A stretch of DNA of 14,578 bases from CAYWTX01 sp964461295. GTDB lineage: Bacteria; Planctomycetota; Phycisphaerae; SM23-33. The notes under the pieces are model-generated. The model did no database searches and was not told the origin of the DNA. It saw nothing but the letters and a program-made list of their open reading frames with translations. Positions within the stretch are counted from its first letter, which is position 1; every line of letters begins with the position of its first letter. Shown here piece after piece: positions 6,631 to 14,052 of this stretch. The stretch covers positions 1 to 14,578 of the forward strand of contig CAYWTX010000540.1 in the NCBI GenBank assembly GCA_964461295.1. Direction: 5' to 3'. Made by a program: the position numbers and the translations under genes.

Positions 6631-9345
6631 ATGAGCACGAGAACCGCGAAACTGTGGATCGGTGCCCTGTTCGTGGCGAATCCGGCATTGTTCGCCCAGG
6701 CGGCGGAGCCGCCCGATCTGGACAAGCTCGTCGGCCAGCCGGTTGACCTCGCGCCGTGTGCCTATGCCTGGCGGGCGGACCGGCAGGTGCAGGAGAAGCC
6801 CGAGGCGTGTTTCATCCCGCGCCGGTTGGAACGGCTCGACAAGGTCTATCGCCCCGTGGTAGAGACGCCGGAGTTCCGCGGGAAGGACCCGCAGCGGCAG
6901 AACATCGTGAAGATGCTCGCCCCGCCGAAGGGCCGCCTGCTGACGGGGGTGCTGTGGCTTGCGCCTGTGCCGGCCAAGCGGATCGACCTGCGCTGGCCGG
7001 AGGGCGCGGCCGTCCCGCCGGTCGAGGCGGTCGAGGTCCGCGTGTATCCTGCCAAGGTGGGGTGGTTCGGTTTCGTATCCGACATCGCTCTGCCCGCCCC
7101 GGCGACCTCGGCCGACGGGCGCACCTGGACTTACGCCAACGAACGGAAGGACCCGGCCACGGGCAAGGTGTCGGCCTTGTTTGAGGCCACGGACATGGTG
7201 GCCGTCTTCCTGGACGACAGCAAAGGCCAACCGGGCGCGAAATACGCCTGTCCAGCCGTCGGCCTGATCATGCCGCACGTGTGGCACGCGCTGGACGTGG
7301 AGATCGAATGGGGTCTGAAGGGCGAGGCGGCTTTCGACGGCCGGCTCGAGGCGTACTGCGGCGTCGTGAAGTCGGTCGCTCCGCTGGCGGGCGACAAGGC
7401 GACGACCATGACCGGCGTCGATTCCTGGCGTTCGGCGCCGTCCGGCGGCGTGCGTCGCGGCATCAGCGTGTCGCTGCTGTATCCGGGGCGCATGGTCCGT
7501 GGGCCGTACTGCACCCCGCTCGACACGCGAATCACGCTGTGGACGAAGGCGGGCAACCTGACGTTCCTGGCCGACGACGTTCAGCGCGGGCCGATCTACG
7601 TTCCCGAGCACGGCGTGTTCATCGCGAAGGCCGGCGTGGGCAAGACGGGGCGGCAGTTCGCGGCCGACCTGACGGCCAAGGGGCCTAAGAGCGTCCTCGA
7701 CGTGGTTCGCAGGCATCGGGAGATCGCCTCGTGCGAGGAGGCGCTGAAGCAGATCAAGCTGCCGGCCTGCAAGGAAGGTACGGAGCTGGCGCCGGTCAAG
7801 CCGTTCGAGGAACCGCCGGATACGGCCATGCGCGTGCATGTGCCGGATGACCGCTGGACCGATGCCTGGCGGCGATCGTCGTGGCAGCTCCGCGCCCACG
7901 AGGGCGGCTGGCAGAACCTCTCGTTCGAGGCGGCGCCGATGATCCACGCGGCGGACCTGGTTGGGCTGCACGAGACTTCGGCCAAGCGGTTCGACTACTG
8001 GCTGAAGGCCCCCGGCACGACAAAGCCCGACGGCGACTTCGTGGATGGCAACGGGAGTTTCGAGTATTGCGCCCACATGAAGCACGACATCGGCTGGAGC
8101 CACGACGGCACGCACACCGGGACGTGGTTGCTGCTGGGCGCGATGGCCGACCGCTGCCTGCTGACCGGCGACAAGGCGTGGTTCGAGAAGCACCGCTCGC
8201 GGATGCAGGCGGCGGCGGACTGGACCATCCGCCAGCGGCGCGACTACCTGAAGGACGTGCCCAACCGCGAACGGCTCTGGACGGCCGGGCTGCTGCCGCC
8301 GATGGTGCTGGGCGACACGTACCTGGGCAAGTGCCTGTGGCTGTGGTACCTGTGCAGCGACGGGCAGGCGCTGCGGGCCTTGCAGCAATGGTCCGATGCG
8401 CTGGAGGAGGTCGATCCGGCCGCGGCGAAGCGATACCGCGACGAGGCCGAGGCGTATCGTCGGGACCTGGCTGCTGCCGTCGAGCGCGAGATGGCGCTCT
8501 CGCCTGTGCGCCCGACGCGCGACGGCGCGTATCGCACCTACGCTCCGATGACACCGTACCGCCGCGGCTCGATGCAGCGGGAGGGGTTCGGGGTGTATGC
8601 CGAGGCCGACTTCGGCCTGGGGGCGCTGCCGGTGTTCAACGGCATCGGCGTGCTGGGCGCCGACGACCCGCGCCTTAGCGGGCACCTGGAGATTGTCGAG
8701 GAGGCGCACCTGAACCGGGGCTTGACTGCGGCGCGGAAGCAGAAGGGCCTGGCCGAGGAGGACGACGTCTTCTTCAACGGCATCGCCGGGCTGGCGAAAG
8801 CGTCGTTCGTGGCGCAGATACACTTCCGGCGGGATGACGTTGCCTGCTTCCTGCGGTTCTGGATGAACAACTACGCGGCGTTTGTGCAGAGCCACGGCGG
8901 CATGACCGAAGGCAGCAGCCTGGGCAACTACCAGAGCCACGGCGACCAACCCGGCGGCGACCTGGGCACGACGGCCTGGTTCATGGAGAACTTCCGCAAT
9001 CTGCTGGTCTGGGAGGATGGCCGGACGCTCTGGCTCGCCCGCGCCACGCCGCGGGCCTGGCTGGAGCATGGCAGGAAGATCGCGGTCAAGAACGCGCCCA
9101 CGCACTTCGGCACGGTGGCCTACGAGATCGTATCGGACGTGGACAACGGCAAGATCACGGCCACGGTCGAAATGCCGACGCGCAAGCCGCCGGCCAGCGT
9201 GGTGCTGCGCTTGCGTCACCCCAAGGCCGCGCCGATCACGAGCGTGACGGTCAACGGCAAGCCATGGACCGCGTTCGACAAGGACAAGGAGACGATCACG
9301 CTGAGGGCAATTGCCGGCACGGTCGTCGTGACGGCGCGGTACTGA
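6631..9345 (+). CDS. Secreted putative six-hairpin (alpha/alpha)6 glycosidase
   Basis: ATG 6631 follows CAGGAGA at a normal distance and gives 904 residues with a signal peptide (IGALFVANPALFAQA, then A-E). The longer frame from 6544 adds 29 residues that spoil this. Residues ~20-390 appear to be beta-rich. Residues ~400-800 have the repeated helix pattern of six-hairpin glycosidases: WRRSSWQL, then a D-G-D-F-V-D-G-N-G-S-F-E stretch (Glu478), H-D-I-G-W-S-H-D-G-T-H (Asp486, Asp492), LLLGAMADRCLLTGD, and later VFFNGIAGL and HGGMTEGSSLGNYQSHG. A small beta-sandwich (~815-904) ends in V-V-V-T-A-R-Y. This resembles alpha-L-rhamnosidase/GH15-like toroids in layout, but I cannot name a CAZy family or prove the catalytic acids. 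The gene 18 nt downstream is a GH2 enzyme. Its 3' region has a scar copy at 4242-4292. Confidence 0.8.
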   Translation: MSTRTAKLWIGALFVANPALFAQAAEPPDLDKLVGQPVDLAPCAYAWRADRQVQEKPEACFIPRRLERLDKVYRPVVETPEFRGKDPQRQNIVKMLAPPKGRLLTGVLWLAPVPAKRIDLRWPEGAAVPPVEAVEVRVYPAKVGWFGFVSDIALPAPATSADGRTWTYANERKDPATGKVSALFEATDMVAVFLDDSKGQPGAKYACPAVGLIMPHVWHALDVEIEWGLKGEAAFDGRLEAYCGVVKSVAPLAGDKATTMTGVDSWRSAPSGGVRRGISVSLLYPGRMVRGPYCTPLDTRITLWTKAGNLTFLADDVQRGPIYVPEHGVFIAKAGVGKTGRQFAADLTAKGPKSVLDVVRRHREIASCEEALKQIKLPACKEGTELAPVKPFEEPPDTAMRVHVPDDRWTDAWRRSSWQLRAHEGGWQNLSFEAAPMIHAADLVGLHETSAKRFDYWLKAPGTTKPDGDFVDGNGSFEYCAHMKHDIGWSHDGTHTGTWLLLGAMADRCLLTGDKAWFEKHRSRMQAAADWTIRQRRDYLKDVPNRERLWTAGLLPPMVLGDTYLGKCLWLWYLCSDGQALRALQQWSDALEEVDPAAAKRYRDEAEAYRRDLAAAVEREMALSPVRPTRDGAYRTYAPMTPYRRGSMQREGFGVYAEADFGLGALPVFNGIGVLGADDPRLSGHLEIVEEAHLNRGLTAARKQKGLAEEDDVFFNGIAGLAKASFVAQIHFRRDDVACFLRFWMNNYAAFVQSHGGMTEGSSLGNYQSHGDQPGGDLGTTAWFMENFRNLLVWEDGRTLWLARATPRAWLEHGRKIAVKNAPTHFGTVAYEIVSDVDNGKITATVEMPTRKPPASVVLRLRHPKAAPITSVTVNGKPWTAFDKDKETITLRAIAGTVVVTARY

Positions 9346-9363
9346 GACCGCGCAGAGGCGGAC

Positions 9364-12279
9364 ATGACAACACGAGCAATGCGCATGTGGGTCGGATCGG
9401 TCGTGGCGATGTGCATCATGTTGAGTGCCCGGGCGGGCGAGCCGCAGACGAGGCTGGGACGGGAGAAGACCGGAATGGCGCAGACGATATCGCTGGACGG
9501 GAATAGTTGGCGGTTGGCAGTTGATCCGGCGGACAAGGGCCGCGCGGAGAAATGGCACGACGCCGTTCGCCCGGACGCCAGGCCGGCGACGGTGCCCTGT
9601 GCGATCCAGGAGGTCGTCGGGACCTATGCCGGCGTGGCGTGGTACTGGCATGGGTTCACGGCCCCCGCGAGCCCCACCGGCGGCGGCCGGTTCCTCCTGC
9701 GCTTCTGGAAGGTGGACTACAAGGCTGATGTCTGGCTGAACGGGAAGCTGATCGGCACCCACGAGGACGGCGACGAGCCGTTCGTCCTCGACGCGACCGA
9801 CGCGATGAAGCCCGGCGCGGAGAACCTGCTGGCCGTCCGCGTGCTCAACCCCTCCGACCAGAGGATAGACGGCATCACGAGAAAGGACACCGTCTGCGGG
9901 ATCAAGAACGGCGTGCCCGCCCAGGACTGGAACTTCGGAGGCATCCTCGATTCGGTGGAACTGCTCGTCGTGCCGCCGGTCTTCGTCGAGGACCTGCACC
10001 TGTGCCCCGATTGGACGACCGGCGACCTGGCAGCGAGCGTCAATGTCCGGAACACGACCGGCGCCAAGAGGCGGGTGCGCCTGGCGACAACGGCAGCCCC
10101 GGCCGCCTCCGGCGAGACGTCGGATGAGGCCGTCCGCGAATGCGAAGTGCCGCCAGGCGACACGCCGCTGAAGGTCACACTCCGCGTGCGGCAGCATCGA
10201 CTGTGGGACCTCGACGATCCGTTCCTCTACCGTGTGACGGCGCGGCTGGAGGACCCGGCCAGCGGCGGCGTCAGCGAGAAATCGGACCGCTGCGGGTTCA
10301 GGGACTTCCGGTTTGCGGATGGGTACTTCCGGTTGAACGGCCGGCGAATCCTGCTGCGCAGCGCGCACGTCGTCTGGACGACGCCGGTGATGATCCACTC
10401 GGCCCGCGACCGGGCGACGCTCCGCAAGGACATCCTCCATGCCAAGGAGATGGGGTTCAACGCGATCCGCTACCTGCCCTACGCCGCGCCGCGAGTCCAA
10501 CTGGACCTGGCCGACGAACTGGGGATCATGATGATCCAGCAGTCGATGTCGAGCTGGTGCGTGCCGAACCACAACGCCATCGCCGACGAGCGGTTCGACC
10601 GCTCCCTGCTCGGAATTGTCCGGCGCGACCGCAACCACCCCAGCATCACCGCATGGTACTTCCTCAACGAGGTCAAGGGGCCGGTCGTCGATCGCGCCGT
10701 CGCCGCCCTGACCAAGGTGCGCGACCTCGACGAACGGCGGTTCTGCCTGCTGAACAGCGGGCGATGGGATGGCCGCAAGGACCTGGGCAGCGGCAGCAAC
10801 CCGGGCAGCCGGACCTGGGACGCACACTTCGAAGACGTCCACACCTACCCGAGCGTCCCGCACGACGCCGCGGTGATACATGCGCTGCGCGGAGGGGGAA
10901 GCCCCGCGCCGCTGTTCCTGTCGGAGTACGGGATCGGCGCGGCGCTGGACCTGTCTCGCCTGGTGCGCCAGTTCGAGCAGATCGGTTCGCCCAACGCCAT
11001 GGATGCCCGGTACTACCGGTCGGTGCTCGACAAGTTCATGGCCGACTGGGACCGCTGGAAGATGGCGGAGGTCTTCGGTCGGCCCGAGGACTACTTCCAC
11101 GCCTGCCAGAAGGCAGGCGCCGGCTACCGAACGCTGGGCCTGAACGCGATCCGCTCCAACCCGGCCTTGGTCGGCTACAGCATGACGGGACTGTTCGACC
11201 ACGTCGGGTCCGGCGAGGGGCCGATCACCATGTTCCGCGACCTGAAGCCGGGCCACCTGGACGCGATGCGCGACGGCTGGTCGCCGTTGCGGTGGTGCCT
11301 GTTCGTCGAGCCCTGCCAGGTGTACCGCGGCGGGTCGGTCCATGTTGAGGCGGTGCTAGCCAACGAGGACGCCATCGTGCCCGGCGAGTACGAGGTGGAA
11401 GTTGTCGTGCTCGACCCGGACCAGAAACCGGCGTTCCGAAAGACGGTGAAGCTCACCATCGCCGATGCGAAGTCCAATCCGGCGTTCGCGCTCCCGGTCC
11501 TTGCCGAGGACATCAAGATAGATGGCCCCGCCGGACGATACCGCCTGGCCGCGCGTTTCATCGCCGGCGCGGCCCCGACCGGCAGGCCGGTGGAGTTCTT
11601 CGTCGCCGATCCTGCGGCTGTGCCGGCGGTGAAGGCGGATGTCGCATTGTGGGGGGAAGATACCGAACTACAGACTTGGTTGGGGAAGAACGGCATCGCC
11701 TTCCATCCGCTGACCGCCGAGCCGCCGCCAAGACGCGAGGTCATCCTTCTTGTGGGAAAGGGTGGCGACGCGCTGAGCGACCTTGCCCGCCGCATCGCGC
11801 GGGGGTCGACTGCCGTCCTGGTGTCGCCGGTTCCGTGGCCGCGATGGCCGCTGTTCACGGATCGGCTGGTTGCGCTGGACCACCTGGCGCCAGGCCTGTA
11901 CCACCGCGACGACTGGGCGCGGTGGCACCCGATCTTCGACGGCCTTCCCTGCGGCGGACTGCTGGACTGGACCTTCTACCGAAATATCGTCCCGCAGAAC
12001 GGGCAGGCCCTGGCGCCCCGCCACCAGCCGGACGAGGTCGTCTGCGCCGGCATCAACACCATCTGCGGATACAAATCGGGCATCTACGTCGGTATCCACA
12101 AGTTCGGTGCTGGCCGGTTTATCGCCAACGCACTGAACATCCGCGGCAATCTCGGCCGCGATCCGGTGGCCGAGCGGCTGTTGCGGAACATCCTCAACTA
12201 CGCCGCCGGCGACCTGGGCAAGCCGCCGGCCGACCTGCCGGCCGACTTCGACAAACAGTTGAAAACGATGGGATACTGA
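9364..12279 (+). CDS. Secreted glycoside hydrolase family 2 beta-glycosidase
   Basis: A 971-residue GH2 enzyme, starting 18 nt after the preceding gene, with an N-terminal signal peptide (VGSVVAMCIMLSARAGE). The order is: jelly-roll sugar-binding domain (~42-203, including WYWHGF and D-V-W-L-N-G), Ig-like linker domain (~205-300), and TIM barrel (~305-620). The acid/base is Glu436 in A-W-Y-F-L-N-E and the nucleophile Glu521 in F-L-S-E-Y-G; RRDRNHPS (420-427) is the usual strand before the acid/base. After ~690 comes an Ig-like region, then ~745-960 looks like a class I glutamine-amidotransferase-like/trimerisation fold (VILLVGKGGDAL, VLVSPVPW, FIANALNI and a terminal LLRNILNYA). Family members are beta-galactosidases, glucuronidases and mannosidases; specificity is not readable. 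An internal ATG at 9475 would remove the signal peptide and is less likely. Confidence 0.9.
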   Translation: MTTRAMRMWVGSVVAMCIMLSARAGEPQTRLGREKTGMAQTISLDGNSWRLAVDPADKGRAEKWHDAVRPDARPATVPCAIQEVVGTYAGVAWYWHGFTAPASPTGGGRFLLRFWKVDYKADVWLNGKLIGTHEDGDEPFVLDATDAMKPGAENLLAVRVLNPSDQRIDGITRKDTVCGIKNGVPAQDWNFGGILDSVELLVVPPVFVEDLHLCPDWTTGDLAASVNVRNTTGAKRRVRLATTAAPAASGETSDEAVRECEVPPGDTPLKVTLRVRQHRLWDLDDPFLYRVTARLEDPASGGVSEKSDRCGFRDFRFADGYFRLNGRRILLRSAHVVWTTPVMIHSARDRATLRKDILHAKEMGFNAIRYLPYAAPRVQLDLADELGIMMIQQSMSSWCVPNHNAIADERFDRSLLGIVRRDRNHPSITAWYFLNEVKGPVVDRAVAALTKVRDLDERRFCLLNSGRWDGRKDLGSGSNPGSRTWDAHFEDVHTYPSVPHDAAVIHALRGGGSPAPLFLSEYGIGAALDLSRLVRQFEQIGSPNAMDARYYRSVLDKFMADWDRWKMAEVFGRPEDYFHACQKAGAGYRTLGLNAIRSNPALVGYSMTGLFDHVGSGEGPITMFRDLKPGHLDAMRDGWSPLRWCLFVEPCQVYRGGSVHVEAVLANEDAIVPGEYEVEVVVLDPDQKPAFRKTVKLTIADAKSNPAFALPVLAEDIKIDGPAGRYRLAARFIAGAAPTGRPVEFFVADPAAVPAVKADVALWGEDTELQTWLGKNGIAFHPLTAEPPPRREVILLVGKGGDALSDLARRIARGSTAVLVSPVPWPRWPLFTDRLVALDHLAPGLYHRDDWARWHPIFDGLPCGGLLDWTFYRNIVPQNGQALAPRHQPDEVVCAGINTICGYKSGIYVGIHKFGAGRFIANALNIRGNLGRDPVAERLLRNILNYAAGDLGKPPADLPADFDKQLKTMGY

Positions 12280-12288
12280 GGGCTGAAC

Positions 12289-13692
12289 ATGCAACCGTAT
12301 GACGTTGCCGTGCTGGGCGCCGGACCCGGGGGATACGTGGCCGCTTTGCGCGCCGCCGCGCGCGGCGCGAGGGTCTGCTGCATCGAGGCCGGGCGGCTCG
12401 GCGGGACCTGCCTGAACGTCGGGTGCATTCCCACTAAGGCGATGCTCCACGCCAGCCAACTGCACTGGAACCTTCGGCATGCCTCCGCCTTCGGGATCAA
12501 CGTCGCCGATGTCTCGGTCGACGGGGCGGCCCTCATGCGCCGCGTCGCCGGCGTGGTGGCCGGCCTGGGCAAAGGCGTCGCGGCCCTGCTCAAGACGCGG
12601 AAGGTCGACGTCCTGGCCGGGCGCGGCAGGCTGACCGCCCCCGACACACTGGCCGTTGAGGGCGCCGGGTGGCGCGGCCAGGTCAAGGCCAAGTCGATCA
12701 TCGTCGCCACGGGTAGCCGGGCCGTCAAGTTCGCCGACCTGCCCTGGGAAAGCGGGCGCGTGATGACCACCCAGGAGGCCGCTACCGCCAAGGACCTGCC
12801 CCGAAGCGTGCTCATCATCGGCGGCGGGATCATCGGCTGCGAGTTCGCCACGTTCTACTCCGAACTGGGCATACCCACCACGGTCGTCGAAATGCTGGAC
12901 CGCCTGGTGGCCGTGCTGGACGACGATGCCTCGGCGGCCATCGCCCGCGGCCTTCAGGCCCGCAAGGTGGACGTGCTGACGGGCATGAAGGTCGCGGCGA
13001 TGTCCGCCGGCCCCGCGGGCCTGACCGCCGAGCTGACCGGCGGCAGGAGCGTCCAGGCCGAGTATGCCCTGCTCGCGACCGGCCGCACGCCCAACACTGA
13101 TGGCATCGGCCTGGAAGAACTGGGCATCGCGATGGACGGCAAGGTGATCCGCGTGGACGACCGCTGCCGCACGAACGTGCCCAACGTGTACGCCATCGGC
13201 GACGTAGCCGAGGCCCGCCAGTACGCGCATCTGGCCAGCCGGATGGGCATCGTGGCGGCCGACAACGCCGCCGGCCTCGACGCCCGCGACAGCCGCGCCG
13301 TGGTGCCCGCCGGCGTCTACACGCACCCGGAGGTCGCCACGGTGGGGCTTACCGAAGCCCAGGCCCGTCGGCAGTGCCCAGCCGCCCGCGTCAGCCGGTT
13401 CCCCTACCTGGCCAGCGGCATGGCCCAGGCCTGCGGCCGGACCGAGGGCTTCGTCAAGCTCATCGCCGATGGCCCGGCCGAAAGCCGCCCCGCCGAAGGC
13501 GGCGCGATCCTGGGAGCGGTGGTCGTCGGCCAGCACGCGACGGAAGTCATTCACGAGATCGCCCTGGCGATGCGTGCCGGCCTGGGCGTTCAGCACCTGG
13601 CCGACTGCATCCACACGCACCCGACCTTCTCGGAAGCCGTCGGCGAAGCGGCCGAAGCGTGGCTCGGCCTGCCCCTGCACGTGGCCAAGTGA
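12289..13692 (+). CDS. lpdA: Dihydrolipoamide dehydrogenase (E3) or close flavin disulfide reductase
   Basis: A 467-residue class I pyridine nucleotide-disulfide oxidoreductase of normal E3 length, which reoxidises lipoamide on 2-oxoacid dehydrogenase or glycine-cleavage complexes using FAD and NAD. Visible: FAD site G-A-G-P-G-G (10-15), redox disulfide Cys41/Cys46 in G-G-T-C-L-N-V-G-C-I-P-T-K, NAD site I-I-G-G-G-I-I-G (~181-188), G-R-T-P-N, the second FAD motif Y-A-I-G-D-V, and the C-terminal catalytic pair His444/Glu449 in H-T-H-P-T-F-S-E. GAGGG precedes the ATG and only 9 nt separate it from the GH2 stop, so it is probably cotranscribed with two secreted glycosidases, which is odd. No E1, E2 or lipoyl protein is in the window, so its partner complex is unknown. 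Confidence 0.9.
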   Translation: MQPYDVAVLGAGPGGYVAALRAAARGARVCCIEAGRLGGTCLNVGCIPTKAMLHASQLHWNLRHASAFGINVADVSVDGAALMRRVAGVVAGLGKGVAALLKTRKVDVLAGRGRLTAPDTLAVEGAGWRGQVKAKSIIVATGSRAVKFADLPWESGRVMTTQEAATAKDLPRSVLIIGGGIIGCEFATFYSELGIPTTVVEMLDRLVAVLDDDASAAIARGLQARKVDVLTGMKVAAMSAGPAGLTAELTGGRSVQAEYALLATGRTPNTDGIGLEELGIAMDGKVIRVDDRCRTNVPNVYAIGDVAEARQYAHLASRMGIVAADNAAGLDARDSRAVVPAGVYTHPEVATVGLTEAQARRQCPAARVSRFPYLASGMAQACGRTEGFVKLIADGPAESRPAEGGAILGAVVVGQHATEVIHEIALAMRAGLGVQHLADCIHTHPTFSEAVGEAAEAWLGLPLHVAK

Positions 13693-14052
13693 CAGCAAAT
13701 CTGCGCATTTGTCGCATATTGTTGAGCTTACGCAGATTGTGCATCTTTGTGTGCGCGGGGCATGAACGCTGAAATCAAGGTTCACGGGGCGGCAGAAGCG
13801 GCCGCGAGCCGAGGGAAGGCCCCCCCGCAGGCCCGAGTCGCGTTCGTCGATCTGGCGCGCCGAACAACGCTGAGCGGTTGTGAGAGAATCGCGGAAGCGG
13901 CCCTCCTCCCTCTTCGCCGCGAAGGGGCGATCAGGATTTAACCGGGGGCGTAAGCCCCCGGTAGACAATGGATTAGGCGAGAAGCCCTGAAGGGGCGACA
14001 GAAAGCGTCCAGAGCGGGCAGACCCGCGAGTTTCGATTCTTTCACAAGCTCT
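13693..14052. other. 360-bp non-coding stretch with hairpin repeats
   Basis: No convincing gene. A 59-codon frame from ATG 13762 to 13941 has no recognisable domain and ends exactly at the base of a hairpin repeat. An 8-bp inverted repeat, AATCTGCG/CGCAGATT (13698-13705 and 13731-13738), lies just after the lpdA stop but lacks a T-run. The right half (13909-14027) carries four consecutive hairpins, listed separately. The lower-GC pocket at 13693-13760 contrasts with the flanking genes. The stretch separates the operon from a truncated transposase and is best read as repeat-rich IS-associated DNA. Confidence 0.6.
13909..14027. repeat. Cluster of four short hairpins (REP-like)
   Basis: Four stem-loops occur in 119 bp: CCTCTTC-GCCGC-GAAGGGG (13909-13927, one G·T pair); ACCGGGGGC-GTAA-GCCCCCGGT (13941-13962, perfect 9-bp stem); GCCCT-GAA-GGGGC (13984-13996, one G·T pair); and GCGGG-CAGA-CCCGC (14014-14027). 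The second is the strongest and shares its GTAA loop with the left-arm hairpin in the repeat at 2571-2584. The GCCCTGAAGGGGC and CCGGGGGC-GTAA-GCCCCCGG forms resemble dispersed palindromes I associate with planctomycete genomes (recollection, not a search). No T-run follows, so they are unlikely to be intrinsic terminators. Confidence 0.6.

Noticed and set aside
6433..11343. A 1636-codon open frame on the minus strand spanning three plus-strand genes
   Set aside because: It is antisense to genes with clear motifs, signal peptides and ribosome-binding sites; the translation is low-complexity R/A/H/V-rich with no domain, as expected from GC-rich codon bias.
13698..13738. Inverted repeat AATCTGCG/CGCAGATT after the lpdA stop as a terminator
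   Set aside because: The loop is 25 nt, the stem only 8 bp with modest GC, and no T-run follows, so it is not a credible intrinsic terminator.
13762..13941. 59-codon plus-strand frame after lpdA
   Set aside because: No Shine-Dalgarno, no recognisable domain, and it runs into the hairpin repeats; composition does not argue for coding.
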